From contig NZ_JACHZR010000006.1 of the NCBI RefSeq assembly GCF_014193695.1, positions 248,001 to 312,000 on the forward strand: a stretch of 64,000 nt of DNA, written 5' to 3'. The position numbers were made by a program, and so were the translations under genes. Below, in pieces: positions 8,956 through 18,049 of the stretch. Within the stretch, counting starts at the first letter, position 1. Every line of letters starts with the position of its first letter. The notes under the pieces are model-generated. The model ran no database searches and was not told the origin of the DNA. It was given only the letters and a program-made list of their open reading frames with translations. This DNA comes from Rhizobium sp. BK316 (GTDB lineage Bacteria > Pseudomonadota > Alphaproteobacteria > Rhizobiales > Rhizobiaceae).

Positions 8956-9782
8956 TGGCTGCACTCGACGGTCTGCCGCCGCTTCGCGAGATTATCCAGC
9001 GTCATGGACTCGATGCGCGCAAGGCGCTCGGGCAGAACTTCCTTCTCGATCTCAACCTGACGCAGAAGGTTGCCCGTACAGCCGGTGCGCTGGACGATGC
9101 GACGGTCTTTGAAGTCGGCCCCGGCCCTGGCGGGTTGACGCGGGCCATCCTGGCGCTCGGAGCAAAGAAGGTCATCGCGGTCGAGCGCGATGCACGCTGC
9201 CTGCCGGCCTTGGCCGAAATCGCCGATCATTATCCCGGCCGGCTTGATGTCATCGAGGGCGATGCGCTGAAGATCGATTTCGAGGCGATAGCGCCGGAAG
9301 GCCCTGTCAAGATCATCGCCAACCTGCCCTACAATGTCGGAACCCAGCTATTGGTGAACTGGCTGCTGCCGAAGGCATGGCCGCCCTTCTGGCAATCTCT
9401 GACGCTGATGTTCCAGAAGGAGGTCGGCGAGCGCATCGTCGCCTCGGAGGATGACGATCACTATGGCCGTCTCGGCGTGCTCACGGGATGGCGCACCCAT
9501 GCCCGCATGGCATTCGATATTCCGCCACAGGCTTTCACGCCGCCGCCGAAAGTCATCTCGACGGTGGTGCATCTGACGCCGAACGAAAATCCCATCCCCT
9601 GTTCGGTCGCCAATCTGGAAAGGGTCACGCAGGCCGCCTTCGGCCAGCGCCGCAAGATGCTGCGCCAGAGCCTGAAGCCGATCGGCGGGGAAAGCCTGCT
9701 CGTCAAAGCAGGCATAGATCCTGCTAGACGCGCGGAGACACTGTCGGTGGAGGAATTCTGCCGGCTGGCGAACAGCCTTTAG
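8955..9782 (+). CDS. rsmA: 16S rRNA (adenine1518-N6/1519-N6)-dimethyltransferase RsmA
   Basis: Dimethylates two adjacent adenines near the 3' end of 16S rRNA during small-subunit assembly (ksgA). 275 residues with the SAM-binding Rossmann fold: GQNFLLD near residue 28, motif I VGPGPGGLT near 57, and the catalytic NLPYNVGT near 125. Start ATG 8955 overlaps the pdxA stop; a TTG three bases earlier would add one methionine only. Its TAG stop (9780-9782) is formed by the first bases of the inverted-repeat element that follows, which suggests the element set or replaced the natural end of the gene. Confidence 0.95.
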   Translation: MAALDGLPPLREIIQRHGLDARKALGQNFLLDLNLTQKVARTAGALDDATVFEVGPGPGGLTRAILALGAKKVIAVERDARCLPALAEIADHYPGRLDVIEGDALKIDFEAIAPEGPVKIIANLPYNVGTQLLVNWLLPKAWPPFWQSLTLMFQKEVGERIVASEDDDHYGRLGVLTGWRTHARMAFDIPPQAFTPPPKVISTVVHLTPNENPIPCSVANLERVTQAAFGQRRKMLRQSLKPIGGESLLVKAGIDPARRAETLSVEEFCRLANSL

Positions 9783-10074
9783 AGCCTTTCCTGGTTAGAT
9801 TGCAGCATTCTGTTGGCTCAAACGGAGTCGAATGGTCGACCGGCCGGCGCGCGTCGTAGCCCAGATCTACGGCCAAGCCGGCCGGTCGATCAGGCGGCCC
9901 GTTTCAGCCAACCCCGGTGGTTTGCTCGCAAACCAGCTAGGGCCGGGCATCTTTCCGCCAGGATCAAAGGCGATCGGCTCGGACGTACCTGGGGGTATGC
10001 CCGTCGCCAATCGCCTTTGCCCTGACACAAACCTGCTCCGGCAGAATGCTGCAATCTAACCAGGAAAGGCTCTA
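9780..10074. mobile_element. TA-flanked inverted-repeat element (MITE / RIME-like)
   Basis: Non-coding block between the convergent genes rsmA and gmk. Its ends, 9780-9812 and 10042-10074, are perfect 33-bp inverted repeats starting TAGAGCCTTTCCTGG. If the outer TA pairs (9780-9781, 10073-10074) are a target duplication, the element proper is 9782-10072, like TA-targeting MITEs of the IS630/mariner class. Inside are two more perfect palindromes: TCGACCGGCCGGC at 9836-9848 with its complement at 9877-9889, and CAAAGGCGAT at 9966-9975 with its complement at 10011-10020. It carries no credible ORF. Both flanking genes take their TAG stop from the element ends. Related shorter copies occur at 60507 and 61421. 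Rhizobial intergenic mosaic elements (RIME) are the closest known class; exact family is not certain. Confidence 0.8.
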
Positions 10075-10734
10075 GAGTATTGGCGTTTCCTCAAGCAATT
10101 CCCGGACGAAATCGAACATGCCGTGGCGGCGGTCGCGACGCAGACGTTCTGCCTTGACGATCGACTGGACAGCATCGAGGGCGGCGTTCAGGTCGTCATT
10201 GACGATGACGTAGTCATATTCGCGCCAGTGGGCGATTTCGGCACGGGAGTTTGCGAGGCGCGTCTGGATGACCTCCTCGGAATCCTCGGCGCGGCGGTGC
10301 AGGCGGGACTGGAGCTCGGTCATGGTCGGCGGCAGCACGAAGATCGAGACCACATCAGCCTGCATCTTCTGCTGCAATTGCTGGGCGCCCTGCCAGTCGA
10401 TATCGAACAGCATGTCACGGCCTTCGGACATAGCCTGCTCAACGGGCTCACGGGGCGTACCGTAGAAATTTCCGTGAACCTCGGCCCATTCCAGTAGAGA
10501 ATCGGAATCACGCAGCCGCTCGAATTCCCGCACGCTCTTGAAATGATAGTGCACGCCTTCCACTTCGCTCGGCCGCCGCTGGCGGGTCGTGACGCTGACG
10601 GAAAGACCGATCTGCTTGTCCGTTTCCAAGAGCGTACGCGCGATGGTGGATTTACCGGCGCCCGAGGGCGACGAGATGACCAGCATCAGACCGCGACGGG
10701 CGATCTGGATGGGCGAGATTTTCGCCGGGCTCAT
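10072..10734 (-). CDS. gmk: Guanylate kinase
   Basis: Converts GMP to GDP with ATP. 220 residues. The P-loop SSPSGAGKST lies at about residues 21-30, followed by the GMP-binding region with SVTTRQRRPSEVEG (about 47-60) and HYHF, and the lid-domain arginines near 150. It begins 3 bp after the yicC stop and is the last gene of the minus-strand fab cluster. Its TAG stop is formed by the right end of the inverted-repeat element at 9780-10074; the C-terminus (LLEETPIL) looks near normal in length. Confidence 0.95.
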   Translation of the reverse strand: MSPAKISPIQIARRGLMLVISSPSGAGKSTIARTLLETDKQIGLSVSVTTRQRRPSEVEGVHYHFKSVREFERLRDSDSLLEWAEVHGNFYGTPREPVEQAMSEGRDMLFDIDWQGAQQLQQKMQADVVSIFVLPPTMTELQSRLHRRAEDSEEVIQTRLANSRAEIAHWREYDYVIVNDDLNAALDAVQSIVKAERLRRDRRHGMFDFVRELLEETPIL

Positions 10735-10737
10735 GTC

Positions 10738-11625
10738 CTACTCCAAATTCTGGACCTGCTCGCGGAACTGATCGATCACCACCTTCAGCTCGATCCCGGC
10801 TGCGGTGACGGCCGAAGCGTTCGACTTCGAGCAGATCGTATTCGATTCGCGGTTAAATTCCTGTGCAAGGAAATCGAGCTTTCGTCCAACGGGACCGCCC
10901 TTGACCAGGAGATCGCGAGAGGCAGTCACATGGGCCTTCAGCCGGTCGATCTCTTCGCGCAGATCCGCCTTGGTGGCGAGCAATGCTGCTTCGGCATGCA
11001 GCCGGTCGCGATCGAGCGCGCCGGCTCCTTCCATGAGGAGCGCGACTTGTGCCGAAAGCCTTGCCGCGATCTCCTGCGGCGAGCGCGAGGGATCGGCCTC
11101 GATCGTGTTCGTCAAGCCTTCGATCGTCGCGATCTGTCCGAGAAGCACGCGGGTAAGCGCTGCTCCCTCTTGCTCGCGCATGGTCCTGAGATCGGAAAGA
11201 GCAGCCATCAGTCCCGACAGGATATCGGCATCGCGCGCGGCAATTGTCTCTTCGCTGTCCTGCGTCTCGCGAAAATCGACGAGGCCGCGGATGGAAAGTA
11301 GGGTATCGAGCCGCAGCGGTGCCGGATCGATCAGGCCCTCCAGCTTGTCGCGCATGGCGAGAACGGCAGCGAAGGCATCCTGATTGAGCACGGCCTCAAG
11401 TTGGCTTTCACCCGTCGTCAGGGACAGCGTGGCCTGCAGGTTGCCGCGGCTGAAATTCTCGCCGGCGATACGGCGAACATCCGTCTCGAGGCGCTCCAGG
11501 CCAGGCGGCAGGCGAAGTCTGACATCGAGCCCCTTGCCGTTGACCGAACGCAGTTCCCATGCCCAGCGCCAGCGGCCGGCCGTTCCCTCGCGCCGCGCAA
11601 AACCGGTCATGGACTGCAATGCCAT
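10738..11625 (-). CDS. yicC: YicC-family endoribonuclease
   Basis: 295-residue member of the YicC/YloC family, described as an endoribonuclease in E. coli and B. subtilis. The N-terminal signature MALQSMTGFAR is intact and fixes the start at 11625; an earlier in-frame ATG would extend into mltG. The C-terminal DUF1732 part contains EIDRLKAHV and LDFLAQEFNRE(S)NT, the conserved end of the family. It lies between mltG and gmk, the usual yicC-gmk pairing. Confidence 0.92.
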   Translation of the reverse strand: MALQSMTGFARREGTAGRWRWAWELRSVNGKGLDVRLRLPPGLERLETDVRRIAGENFSRGNLQATLSLTTGESQLEAVLNQDAFAAVLAMRDKLEGLIDPAPLRLDTLLSIRGLVDFRETQDSEETIAARDADILSGLMAALSDLRTMREQEGAALTRVLLGQIATIEGLTNTIEADPSRSPQEIAARLSAQVALLMEGAGALDRDRLHAEAALLATKADLREEIDRLKAHVTASRDLLVKGGPVGRKLDFLAQEFNRESNTICSKSNASAVTAAGIELKVVIDQFREQVQNLE

Positions 11626-11641
11626 CGAAGGCCTCCGGATA

Positions 11642-12862
11642 TCAGTTGATCTTCTTTTTCTTCGACGGAACCGCGGATGTGTTGTCCGCAGGCTGGTCTT
11701 CCGGCTGTCCGTCGACGACAATTTCGGGATCGGCGCCCTTGTCGGCTTCCAGCTTGCGCCAGCGCTTGACGTTGGCATTGTGGTCTTCGAGCGTCGCCGC
11801 GAAGACATGGCCGCCGGTTCCGTCAGCGACGAAATAGAGATCCTGCGTCTTCCAGGGATTGGCGACGGCTTCCAGCGCGTCCTTGCCGGGATTGGCGATC
11901 GGTGTCGGCGGCAGGCCCTTGATGACGTAGGTGTTGTACGGCGTCTCTTTCTTCAGATCCGACTGGTAGATTGGCCGGTCGGAGGGTTTGCCCCCGCCAC
12001 CGAAGAGACCATAGATGATGGTCGGATCAGACTGCAGACGCATACCCTTGCCGAGACGGTTCAGGAAGACGGAGGCGACATGAGCGCGCTCATCCGGCAC
12101 GCCGGTTTCCTTTTCGACGATCGAGGCGAGCGTTACGAATTCTTGCTTGCTCTTCAAAGGCAGCGAAGGATCGCGCCGTTCCCAGATCTGGTCGACCAGC
12201 TTCTGCTGGGCGGCAGCCATCTGGTCGATGATCTCGGACCGCTTGGTGCCGCGCGAGAACTTGTAAGTATCGGGCCGCAGGCTGCCTTCCGAAGGAAGGG
12301 CCGCCGGCAGGTCGCCTTCGAGAACCGGATCGTCCAGCATGCGATCGAACATCTGCCGCACCGTCAGCCCCTCGGGAAAGGAGACGGAATAGAGGATCGA
12401 CTTGCCGGATTTCAGGAGCTCCATGATCTCGTTCATGGACGCATGCGCCTTGATCTCGTATTCACCGGCCTTGAGGCTTTCGCCGGCGTTGAGATGAGTC
12501 GCCGTCAGATAACGAAAGACGCGGGCATCAGAGATGATGAGATTGCGCTCGAGATTCGAAGCGATTTCCGAAAGGCCTGCGCCATTGCGGATGATGAAGT
12601 TGGTGTTCGTCTGCAGCGGACCGGGGCTCTGATAAGCGGTGATGGCGTAATAGAAGCCGATGAGACCGGCGATGCAGACGACCACCGCCATGGTCATTAC
12701 GAAATTCAAGAAGAGGATGACCTGGCTGCGGGCATTCCTGGAGCGCTTCGGAGGCTCGGGAACGCGTTCCGGGCGCAGGGCTTCGCTCGGCGACTTCGGG
12801 ATGATCGGTCCCTTCTGCGCCGGCTGGCCGTTCTCGCTGCTCTGGTTGGTCGTATCGCTCAC
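11642..12862 (-). CDS. mltG: Endolytic peptidoglycan transglycosylase MltG (YceG-like)
   Basis: Inner-membrane lytic transglycosylase that cuts nascent glycan strands and limits their length. 406 residues: cytoplasmic polar N-terminus (1-50), one transmembrane helix (about 52-75, VILFLNFVMTMAVVVC), a LysM-like region, then the YceG catalytic domain with ASIVEKETG near residue 250 carrying the catalytic glutamate and QSDPTIIYGL near 290. Start taken as GTG 12862, which has GAGGA at a good distance; a TTG six bases upstream would sit on that ribosome site. The C-terminal KKKKIN tail is lysine-rich. Confidence 0.92.
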   Translation of the reverse strand: MSDTTNQSSENGQPAQKGPIIPKSPSEALRPERVPEPPKRSRNARSQVILFLNFVMTMAVVVCIAGLIGFYYAITAYQSPGPLQTNTNFIIRNGAGLSEIASNLERNLIISDARVFRYLTATHLNAGESLKAGEYEIKAHASMNEIMELLKSGKSILYSVSFPEGLTVRQMFDRMLDDPVLEGDLPAALPSEGSLRPDTYKFSRGTKRSEIIDQMAAAQQKLVDQIWERRDPSLPLKSKQEFVTLASIVEKETGVPDERAHVASVFLNRLGKGMRLQSDPTIIYGLFGGGGKPSDRPIYQSDLKKETPYNTYVIKGLPPTPIANPGKDALEAVANPWKTQDLYFVADGTGGHVFAATLEDHNANVKRWRKLEADKGADPEIVVDGQPEDQPADNTSAVPSKKKKIN

Positions 12863-12980
12863 CGGCAATCCTCTAAAACTTGGCCCCCGCTTCGCTATTT
12901 CGCGAAGTAATGCGGCAAAAACAGGTTCTGCCGCGCTTCATGACGCCGTTTGACGTTCGCCCGTGCTCGTGAACCGCCTG

Positions 12981-14243
12981 TTACGCGACGTAGCGGCGCA
13001 GCACGAGCGATGCATTCGTGCCGCCGAATCCGAACGAGTTGGATAGCGCCACATTGATTTCTCGCTCACGAGCCTTGTGCGGAACAAGATCGATCGCGGT
13101 TTCTCGCTCAGGATTGTCGAGATTGAGCGTCGGAGGGGCGATGTTATCCCGAATTGCGAGGGTCGTGAAGATCGCCTCGATGGCGCCGGCGGCACCCAGC
13201 AGATGGCCGGTCGCGGATTTGGTCGATGACATGGAGATCTTCGATGCCGCATTGCCGACGAGGCGCTCGACGGCGCCGAGTTCGATCGTATCAGCCATAG
13301 TCGAGGTACCGTGGGCATTGATATAGTCGATATCGGCAGGCGTCAGGCCGGCGCGCTTCAGCGCCATGGTCATGCAGCGGAACGCGCCTTCGCCGTCTTC
13401 CGACGGCGCAGTGATGTGGAAGGCATCGCCGGAAAGGCCATAGCCGACCACTTCGGCATAGATCTTGGCGCCGCGCGCAATCGCATGGTCCAGCTCTTCG
13501 AGAACCACGATACCGGCGCCCTCGCCCATGACGAAACCGTCACGGTCCTTATCGTAGGGACGTGAAGCCTTCTGCGGGTCGTCATTGTGCTGCGTCGAGA
13601 GCGCCTTGCAGGCTGCAAAACCGGCGAGCGAGATGCGGCTGACCGGGGATTCCGTGCCGCCGGCAACCATCACATCGGCATCGCCGAGCGCGATAAGACG
13701 GGCGGCATCGCCGATGGCATGCGCGCCGGTGGAGCAGGCGGTGACGACCGAATGGTTCGGGCCGCGCAGCTTGTGACGAATGGAAACCTGGCCGGAGACG
13801 AGGTTGATCAGACGGCCGGGAATGAAGAAGGGGGAGATGCGGCGCGGGCCTTTGTCGCGCAGCGTATAGCCAGCTTCGACAATGCCTTCGATGCCGCCGA
13901 TGCCGGAGCCGATCAGCACGCCTGTGGCGATCTGGTCCTCATCGGTCTCGGGATGCCAGTCGGCATCCTTGAGCGCCATGTCGGCGGCAGCCATGCCGTA
14001 AATGATGAAGGGGTCTACCTTGCGCTGTTCTTTCGGCTCCATCCAGTCGTCGGCATTGAAGGTACCGTCCGAACCGTCACCGACGGGAATGCGGCAGGCA
14101 ATCTTGGCGGGAAGGTCTTCGACCTCGAATTCGGTCACGAGGCGGGCACCGTTTGCTCCCGCGAGCAGGCGGGACCAGGTAACGTCCGTTCCGCATCCCA
14201 AGGGCGATACCATGCCGGTACCTGTTATGACGACCCTTCTCAT
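12981..14243 (-). CDS. fabF: 3-oxoacyl-ACP synthase II
   Basis: Condensing enzyme that elongates acyl-ACP with malonyl-ACP in fatty acid synthesis. 420 residues with the thiolase fold. The catalytic cysteine is in TACSTGAHAIG near residue 170, and the two active-site histidines in NAHGTSTMADT near 310 and SATGHLLGAAG near 347. The C-terminal FGFGGTNASLVLRR is typical. It follows acpP on the same strand with a hairpin terminator between them, and precedes mltG. Confidence 0.96.
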   Translation of the reverse strand: MRRVVITGTGMVSPLGCGTDVTWSRLLAGANGARLVTEFEVEDLPAKIACRIPVGDGSDGTFNADDWMEPKEQRKVDPFIIYGMAAADMALKDADWHPETDEDQIATGVLIGSGIGGIEGIVEAGYTLRDKGPRRISPFFIPGRLINLVSGQVSIRHKLRGPNHSVVTACSTGAHAIGDAARLIALGDADVMVAGGTESPVSRISLAGFAACKALSTQHNDDPQKASRPYDKDRDGFVMGEGAGIVVLEELDHAIARGAKIYAEVVGYGLSGDAFHITAPSEDGEGAFRCMTMALKRAGLTPADIDYINAHGTSTMADTIELGAVERLVGNAASKISMSSTKSATGHLLGAAGAIEAIFTTLAIRDNIAPPTLNLDNPERETAIDLVPHKAREREINVALSNSFGFGGTNASLVLRRYVA

Positions 14244-14289
14244 CGACTGCTTTCCCCCGTCTGTTATGTTTTATGGAGAAACATGCTCA

Positions 14290-14321
14290 AAAGAAAAGGG
14301 CGGACTCTTGGCCCGCCCTTT
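14290..14321 (-). terminator. Terminator or attenuator between acpP and fabF
   Basis: On the minus strand the arms AAAGGGCGG and CCGCCCTTT (14313-14321 and 14295-14303) form a 9-bp stem with a 9-base loop, followed by a T-rich run (TTTCTTTT). It lies 16 bp after the acpP stop and would let acpP be made in excess over fabF. Confidence 0.8.
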
Positions 14322-14336
14322 CTCGAATGCACAGTA

Positions 14337-14573
14337 TCAGGCCTGAGCCTTCTCAATAAATTTCACGGCATCGCCGACCGTCAGGATCGAGTCAGCGGCA
14401 TCGTCGGGAATTTCAACGCCGAATTCTTCTTCGAAGGCCATGACCAGTTCGACCGTGTCGAGCGAGTCAGCGCCCAGATCGTCGATAAAGCTGGCGCTCT
14501 CGACGACCTTGTCGGCATCGACGCCAAGATGATCAATAACAATTTTCTTTACGCGTTCTGCGATATCGCTCAT
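14337..14573 (-). CDS. acpP: Acyl carrier protein
   Basis: Small acidic carrier of growing acyl chains, 78 residues, full length. The phosphopantetheine attachment serine is in GADSLDTVEL near residue 36-37. High acidic content and the helical bundle pattern are typical. It lies between fabG and fabF as in most Proteobacteria; a 286-bp gap upstream and a terminator downstream suggest it has its own strong promoter. Confidence 0.98.
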   Translation of the reverse strand: MSDIAERVKKIVIDHLGVDADKVVESASFIDDLGADSLDTVELVMAFEEEFGVEIPDDAADSILTVGDAVKFIEKAQA

Positions 14574-14859
14574 GTCGGTTTCCTCGACCTTATGTCCTGA
14601 TCGGAATGTCCTTCTGACATCCCTACCCTGTTTCAGCCTGCGATGCGTTCAGACATCCTCGGCAAACTCGTTTACCCGGCTTTAGAGAAGTCCCAGGCTT
14701 GCGAAAAGCCCGCCGGTCCGTCTGCTTTTTTCGGGACGACTGTTGACAGTCATGGCCCGCTTAACATGCTTTAAGTCTGCCGCAAAGCCAGAAAATCAAC
14801 CGTTCGTGATTGCTCAACACGCTATTGGCTGAAATCGGCGGCTGCGGCAGCTAATCGTT

Positions 14860-15597
14860 TCAGATCATGGCCATGCCGCCGTTTACGTGCAGGGTCTGAC
14901 CCGTCATATAGGCCGCTTCCGAAGAGGCGAGATAGAGGACGGCAGACGCCACTTCGGCGCCGGTGCCCATGCGCTTCATGGGGATCGCCCCCATGATCGT
15001 TTCCTTCTGCTTGTCGTTCAGCTTGCCGGTCATGGCGCTTTCGATGAAGCCTGGAGCAACGCAGTTGACGGTCACGTTGCGGGTGGCGATTTCCTGCGCC
15101 AAAGACTTCGAGAAGCCGATCATGCCTGCCTTGGAGGCGCAGTAGTTCGCCTGCCCCGGATTGCCGGTGACGCCGACGATCGAGGTGATGTTGATGATGC
15201 GGCCATAGCGGCGGCGCATCATCGGGTGCGTAAGCTCGCGCGTCAGGCGGAAGGTCGCCGTCAGGTTCACTTCGAGAACGGCATCCCAATCCTCGTCACT
15301 CATGCGCACGAAGAGACCATCCTTGGTGATGCCGGCATTGTTGACGAGAATATCGACGCCTTCGAGATCGGCTTCCGCCTTCTGGCCGAGAGCCTTGACC
15401 TCATCGCGATCCGACAGGTTCGCCGGGAAGATCTTGACGCGCTCACCGAGCTCGTTTGCCAGGGCTTCCAGCTTTTCGACGCGGGTACCGTGCAGGCCGA
15501 CAATGGCGCCCTGCTTATGGAGAAGGCGGGCGATTTCCTCGCCGATGCCGCCCGATGCGCCGGTGACGAGAGCCTTGCGGCCGGAAAGATCGAACAT
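14860..15597 (-). CDS. fabG: 3-oxoacyl-ACP reductase
   Basis: NADPH-dependent short-chain reductase that reduces 3-oxoacyl-ACP. 245 residues with the Rossmann signature TGASGGIGEEIA (residues 12-23), NNAG near 87, catalytic serine in NITSIVG near 137 and tyrosine-lysine pair in YCASKAG near 150. C-terminus HVNGGMAMI is the FabG consensus. It starts 29 bp after the fabD stop, so fabD-fabG are co-transcribed. Confidence 0.96.
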   Translation of the reverse strand: MFDLSGRKALVTGASGGIGEEIARLLHKQGAIVGLHGTRVEKLEALANELGERVKIFPANLSDRDEVKALGQKAEADLEGVDILVNNAGITKDGLFVRMSDEDWDAVLEVNLTATFRLTRELTHPMMRRRYGRIINITSIVGVTGNPGQANYCASKAGMIGFSKSLAQEIATRNVTVNCVAPGFIESAMTGKLNDKQKETIMGAIPMKRMGTGAEVASAVLYLASSEAAYMTGQTLHVNGGMAMI

Positions 15598-15626
15598 GGG
15601 AACGTTCCTTATATGAAATGGGGCAA

Positions 15627-16571
15627 TCAGGCGGTGAGAGCGGCAATGGCAGCGTCGATATCGGCAGGGCCGTTGACCGAGATACCATTGATAGTCTTGT
15701 CGATGCGGCGTGCAAGGCCGGTCAGCACCTTGCCGGCGCCGAGTTCATAAAGCGTGGTGACGCCGTTTGCGGCAAACCATTCCACCGTCTCGCGCCAGCG
15801 GACCTGTCCGGTAACCTGCTCGACGAGAAGATTGGCGATCTCCTCGGCATCAGTGACGGGCGCGGCGCGGACATTGGCGATGACAGGCACGACCGGGTTG
15901 GCCTTCTTCACGCCGGCGAGTGCCTCGCGCATGGCATCCGCTGCCGGGGCCATCAACTTGGAGTGGAAGGGAGCGGAAACCGGCAACAGGATGGCACGCT
16001 TGGCGCCCTTGTCCGTCGCAAGGCCGGCGGCCTTTTCGACGGCCGACTTCTCGCCTGATATAACGAGTTGGCCGCCGCCATTGTCATTGGCGATCTGACA
16101 GGAGCCGATCGCTGCAGCCTCCTCGCAGACGGCCTGCACGTCGGCATGCTCCAGGCCAATGATGGCGGCCATGGCGCCGACGCCGACAGGCACGGCTGCC
16201 TGCATGGCATTGCCGCGGATGCGCAAAAGTCGCGCCGTATCGGCAATCGAGAAGGTGCCGGCAGCGCAGAGGGCGGAATATTCGCCGAGCGAATGGCCGG
16301 CGACATAGGCAACCTTCGCCTTCAGGTCGAACCCCTTGGCTTCGAGAACACGGATGACGGCCATGGAAACAGCCATCAGCGCCGGCTGGGCGTTTGCCGT
16401 CAGCGTCAGCTTGTCTTCGGGACCGTTGAACATGACATCGGACAGCTTCTCACCGAGCGCTTCATCGACCTCTTCGAAAACGGCGCGGGCTTCTGCAAAA
16501 TTCTCGGCGAGATCCTTGCCCATGCCGACGGCCTGGCTGCCCTGGCCGGGAAAAGTGAAAGCAATGGTCAT
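15627..16571 (-). CDS. fabD: Malonyl-CoA:ACP transacylase
   Basis: Loads malonate onto ACP, the entry step of chain elongation. 314 residues with the opening FTFPGQGSQAVGMG, the nucleophile elbow GHSLGEYSAL near residue 93, the substrate arginine region, and the catalytic histidine in SAPFHSKLM near 200. Start ATG 16571 (MTIAFTF) is chosen because the eight residues upstream in frame are not family-like. First gene of the minus-strand fab cluster, divergent from an aldo/keto reductase. Confidence 0.96.
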   Translation of the reverse strand: MTIAFTFPGQGSQAVGMGKDLAENFAEARAVFEEVDEALGEKLSDVMFNGPEDKLTLTANAQPALMAVSMAVIRVLEAKGFDLKAKVAYVAGHSLGEYSALCAAGTFSIADTARLLRIRGNAMQAAVPVGVGAMAAIIGLEHADVQAVCEEAAAIGSCQIANDNGGGQLVISGEKSAVEKAAGLATDKGAKRAILLPVSAPFHSKLMAPAADAMREALAGVKKANPVVPVIANVRAAPVTDAEEIANLLVEQVTGQVRWRETVEWFAANGVTTLYELGAGKVLTGLARRIDKTINGISVNGPADIDAAIAALTA

Positions 16572-16777
16572 CTTTAGTCCCTCGATAGCGCCCATTGGGC
16601 CATTTCGCCTCCAATTGACATTCTTTCTTTCAGAGTCAAGTGGCGGCGGATTCTCTCCAAAGCCTTTCGCCCCAGCGGGAAAGGCCGGTTTTTTCTCTTG
16701 CGCTTCAGCAAATCCAGCCTAGATTTGCGCGGCTCTTCCCAAGCCCTTCCTTTCTTAGCTGACGTCCAAGGTCCCCG

Positions 16778-17821
16778 ATGAAATACAATAAATTAGGCCG
16801 CACAGATATTTCCGTTTCCGAGATTTGCCTTGGCACTATGACCTGGGGCACGCAGAACAGCGAGGCGGAAGCCCACGAGCAGATGGATTACGCCGTCCAG
16901 GAAGGTATCAATTTCTTCGATACTGCCGAGCTTTACCCGACCACGCCGGTTTCGGCCGAAACGCAGGGCCGCACGGAAGAGTACATCGGCAGCTGGTTCG
17001 AAAAGACCGGCAGGCGCAAGGATATCGTCCTCGCTACCAAGGTTTCCGGCACCGGCCGCTCCTATATCCGCAACGGCGAAGGCGCCGATGCCAAGAATAT
17101 CCGCATTGCGCTCGAGGCCAGCCTGAAGCGGCTGAAGACCGATTATGTCGACCTCTACCAGATCCATTGGCCGAACCGCGGCCATTTCCATTTCCGCCAA
17201 AGCTGGCACTATGATCCCTTCAAGCAGGATCGCGCCAAGGCCGTCGCCAACATGACCGACATTCTGGAGACGGTGGGCGAACTGGTAAAGGAGGGCAAGA
17301 TCCGCGCCTTCGGCCTGTCGAATGAGACGACCTGGGGCACGCAGAAATATGTGACGCTTTCCGAGCAGATGAACCTGCCGCGCGTCGCCAGCGTCCAGAA
17401 CGAATACAATCTTCTCTACCGCCATTTCGATCTCGACATGGCGGAGCTCTCCCACCATGAAGATGTCGGGCTGCTGGCCTATTCGCCGCTTGCCGCCGGA
17501 ATCTTAAGCGGCAAGTACATTAACGGCGAGAAGCCCGAGGGCACGCGCGCCTCGATCAACGGCGACCTCGGCGGCCGCCTGCAGCCGCTGCAGGAAGCGC
17601 CGACGAAGGCCTATCTCGACATCGCCGCACGGCACGGCCTCGACCCCGCCCAGATGGCGCTTGCCTTCTGCCTGACCCGCCACTTCATGACGTCAGTCAT
17701 CATCGGTGCGACCGCGATGGCGCAGTTGAAGACGGATATCGGCTCAGCGAACGTGCAGCTCAGCAGCGATGTGCTTGATGAAATCGAGAAGGTTCACCGG
17801 CAGTATCCGATGCCGCTCTAA
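16778..17821 (+). CDS. Aldo/keto reductase (Tas-like)
   Basis: 347-residue NADP(H)-dependent TIM-barrel oxidoreductase. Visible family elements: MKYNKLGRTDISVSEICLG at the start, catalytic aspartate/tyrosine segment FFDTAELYP near residue 48, lysine in LATKVSG near 88, histidine in YQIHWPNRG near 128, and the C-terminal cofactor region SVIIGATAMAQL. The length and the long insertion after the IHWP motif match the E. coli Tas group rather than short AKRs. Physiological substrate unknown. A clear terminator follows. Confidence 0.9.
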   Translation: MKYNKLGRTDISVSEICLGTMTWGTQNSEAEAHEQMDYAVQEGINFFDTAELYPTTPVSAETQGRTEEYIGSWFEKTGRRKDIVLATKVSGTGRSYIRNGEGADAKNIRIALEASLKRLKTDYVDLYQIHWPNRGHFHFRQSWHYDPFKQDRAKAVANMTDILETVGELVKEGKIRAFGLSNETTWGTQKYVTLSEQMNLPRVASVQNEYNLLYRHFDLDMAELSHHEDVGLLAYSPLAAGILSGKYINGEKPEGTRASINGDLGGRLQPLQEAPTKAYLDIAARHGLDPAQMALAFCLTRHFMTSVIIGATAMAQLKTDIGSANVQLSSDVLDEIEKVHRQYPMPL

Positions 17822-17846
17822 GGGCATCCGGATGCCGATATTTTGA

Positions 17847-17871
17847 GGGCGCGAGCAATCGCGCCCTTTTT
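17847..17871 (+). terminator. Rho-independent terminator
   Basis: Perfect 8-bp stem GGGCGCGA / TCGCGCCC with loop GCAA and five Ts. It ends transcription of the aldo/keto reductase. Confidence 0.93.
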
Positions 17872-18049
17872 CATTTTCGGCAGGCGGCGACCACCGTTTG
17901 TGGTTGTATTTCGCGCTTCGCCGTTAAGTGGCATTTAACTAATCAAAGGCACTATACCCTCAGTTTCAGCAATTGATTTTTCCCGCCATGATAGCGGCTA
18001 TCGATCTTCGGCTTCATGAGAAGGCAAGGAAGACGGGAGGAGCTTTGCA

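Noticed and set aside
9813..10059. Two short open frames (about 70-75 codons) inside the inverted-repeat element
   Set aside because: Composed of repeat and palindrome sequence, lacking ribosome sites and any domain; the element is non-coding.
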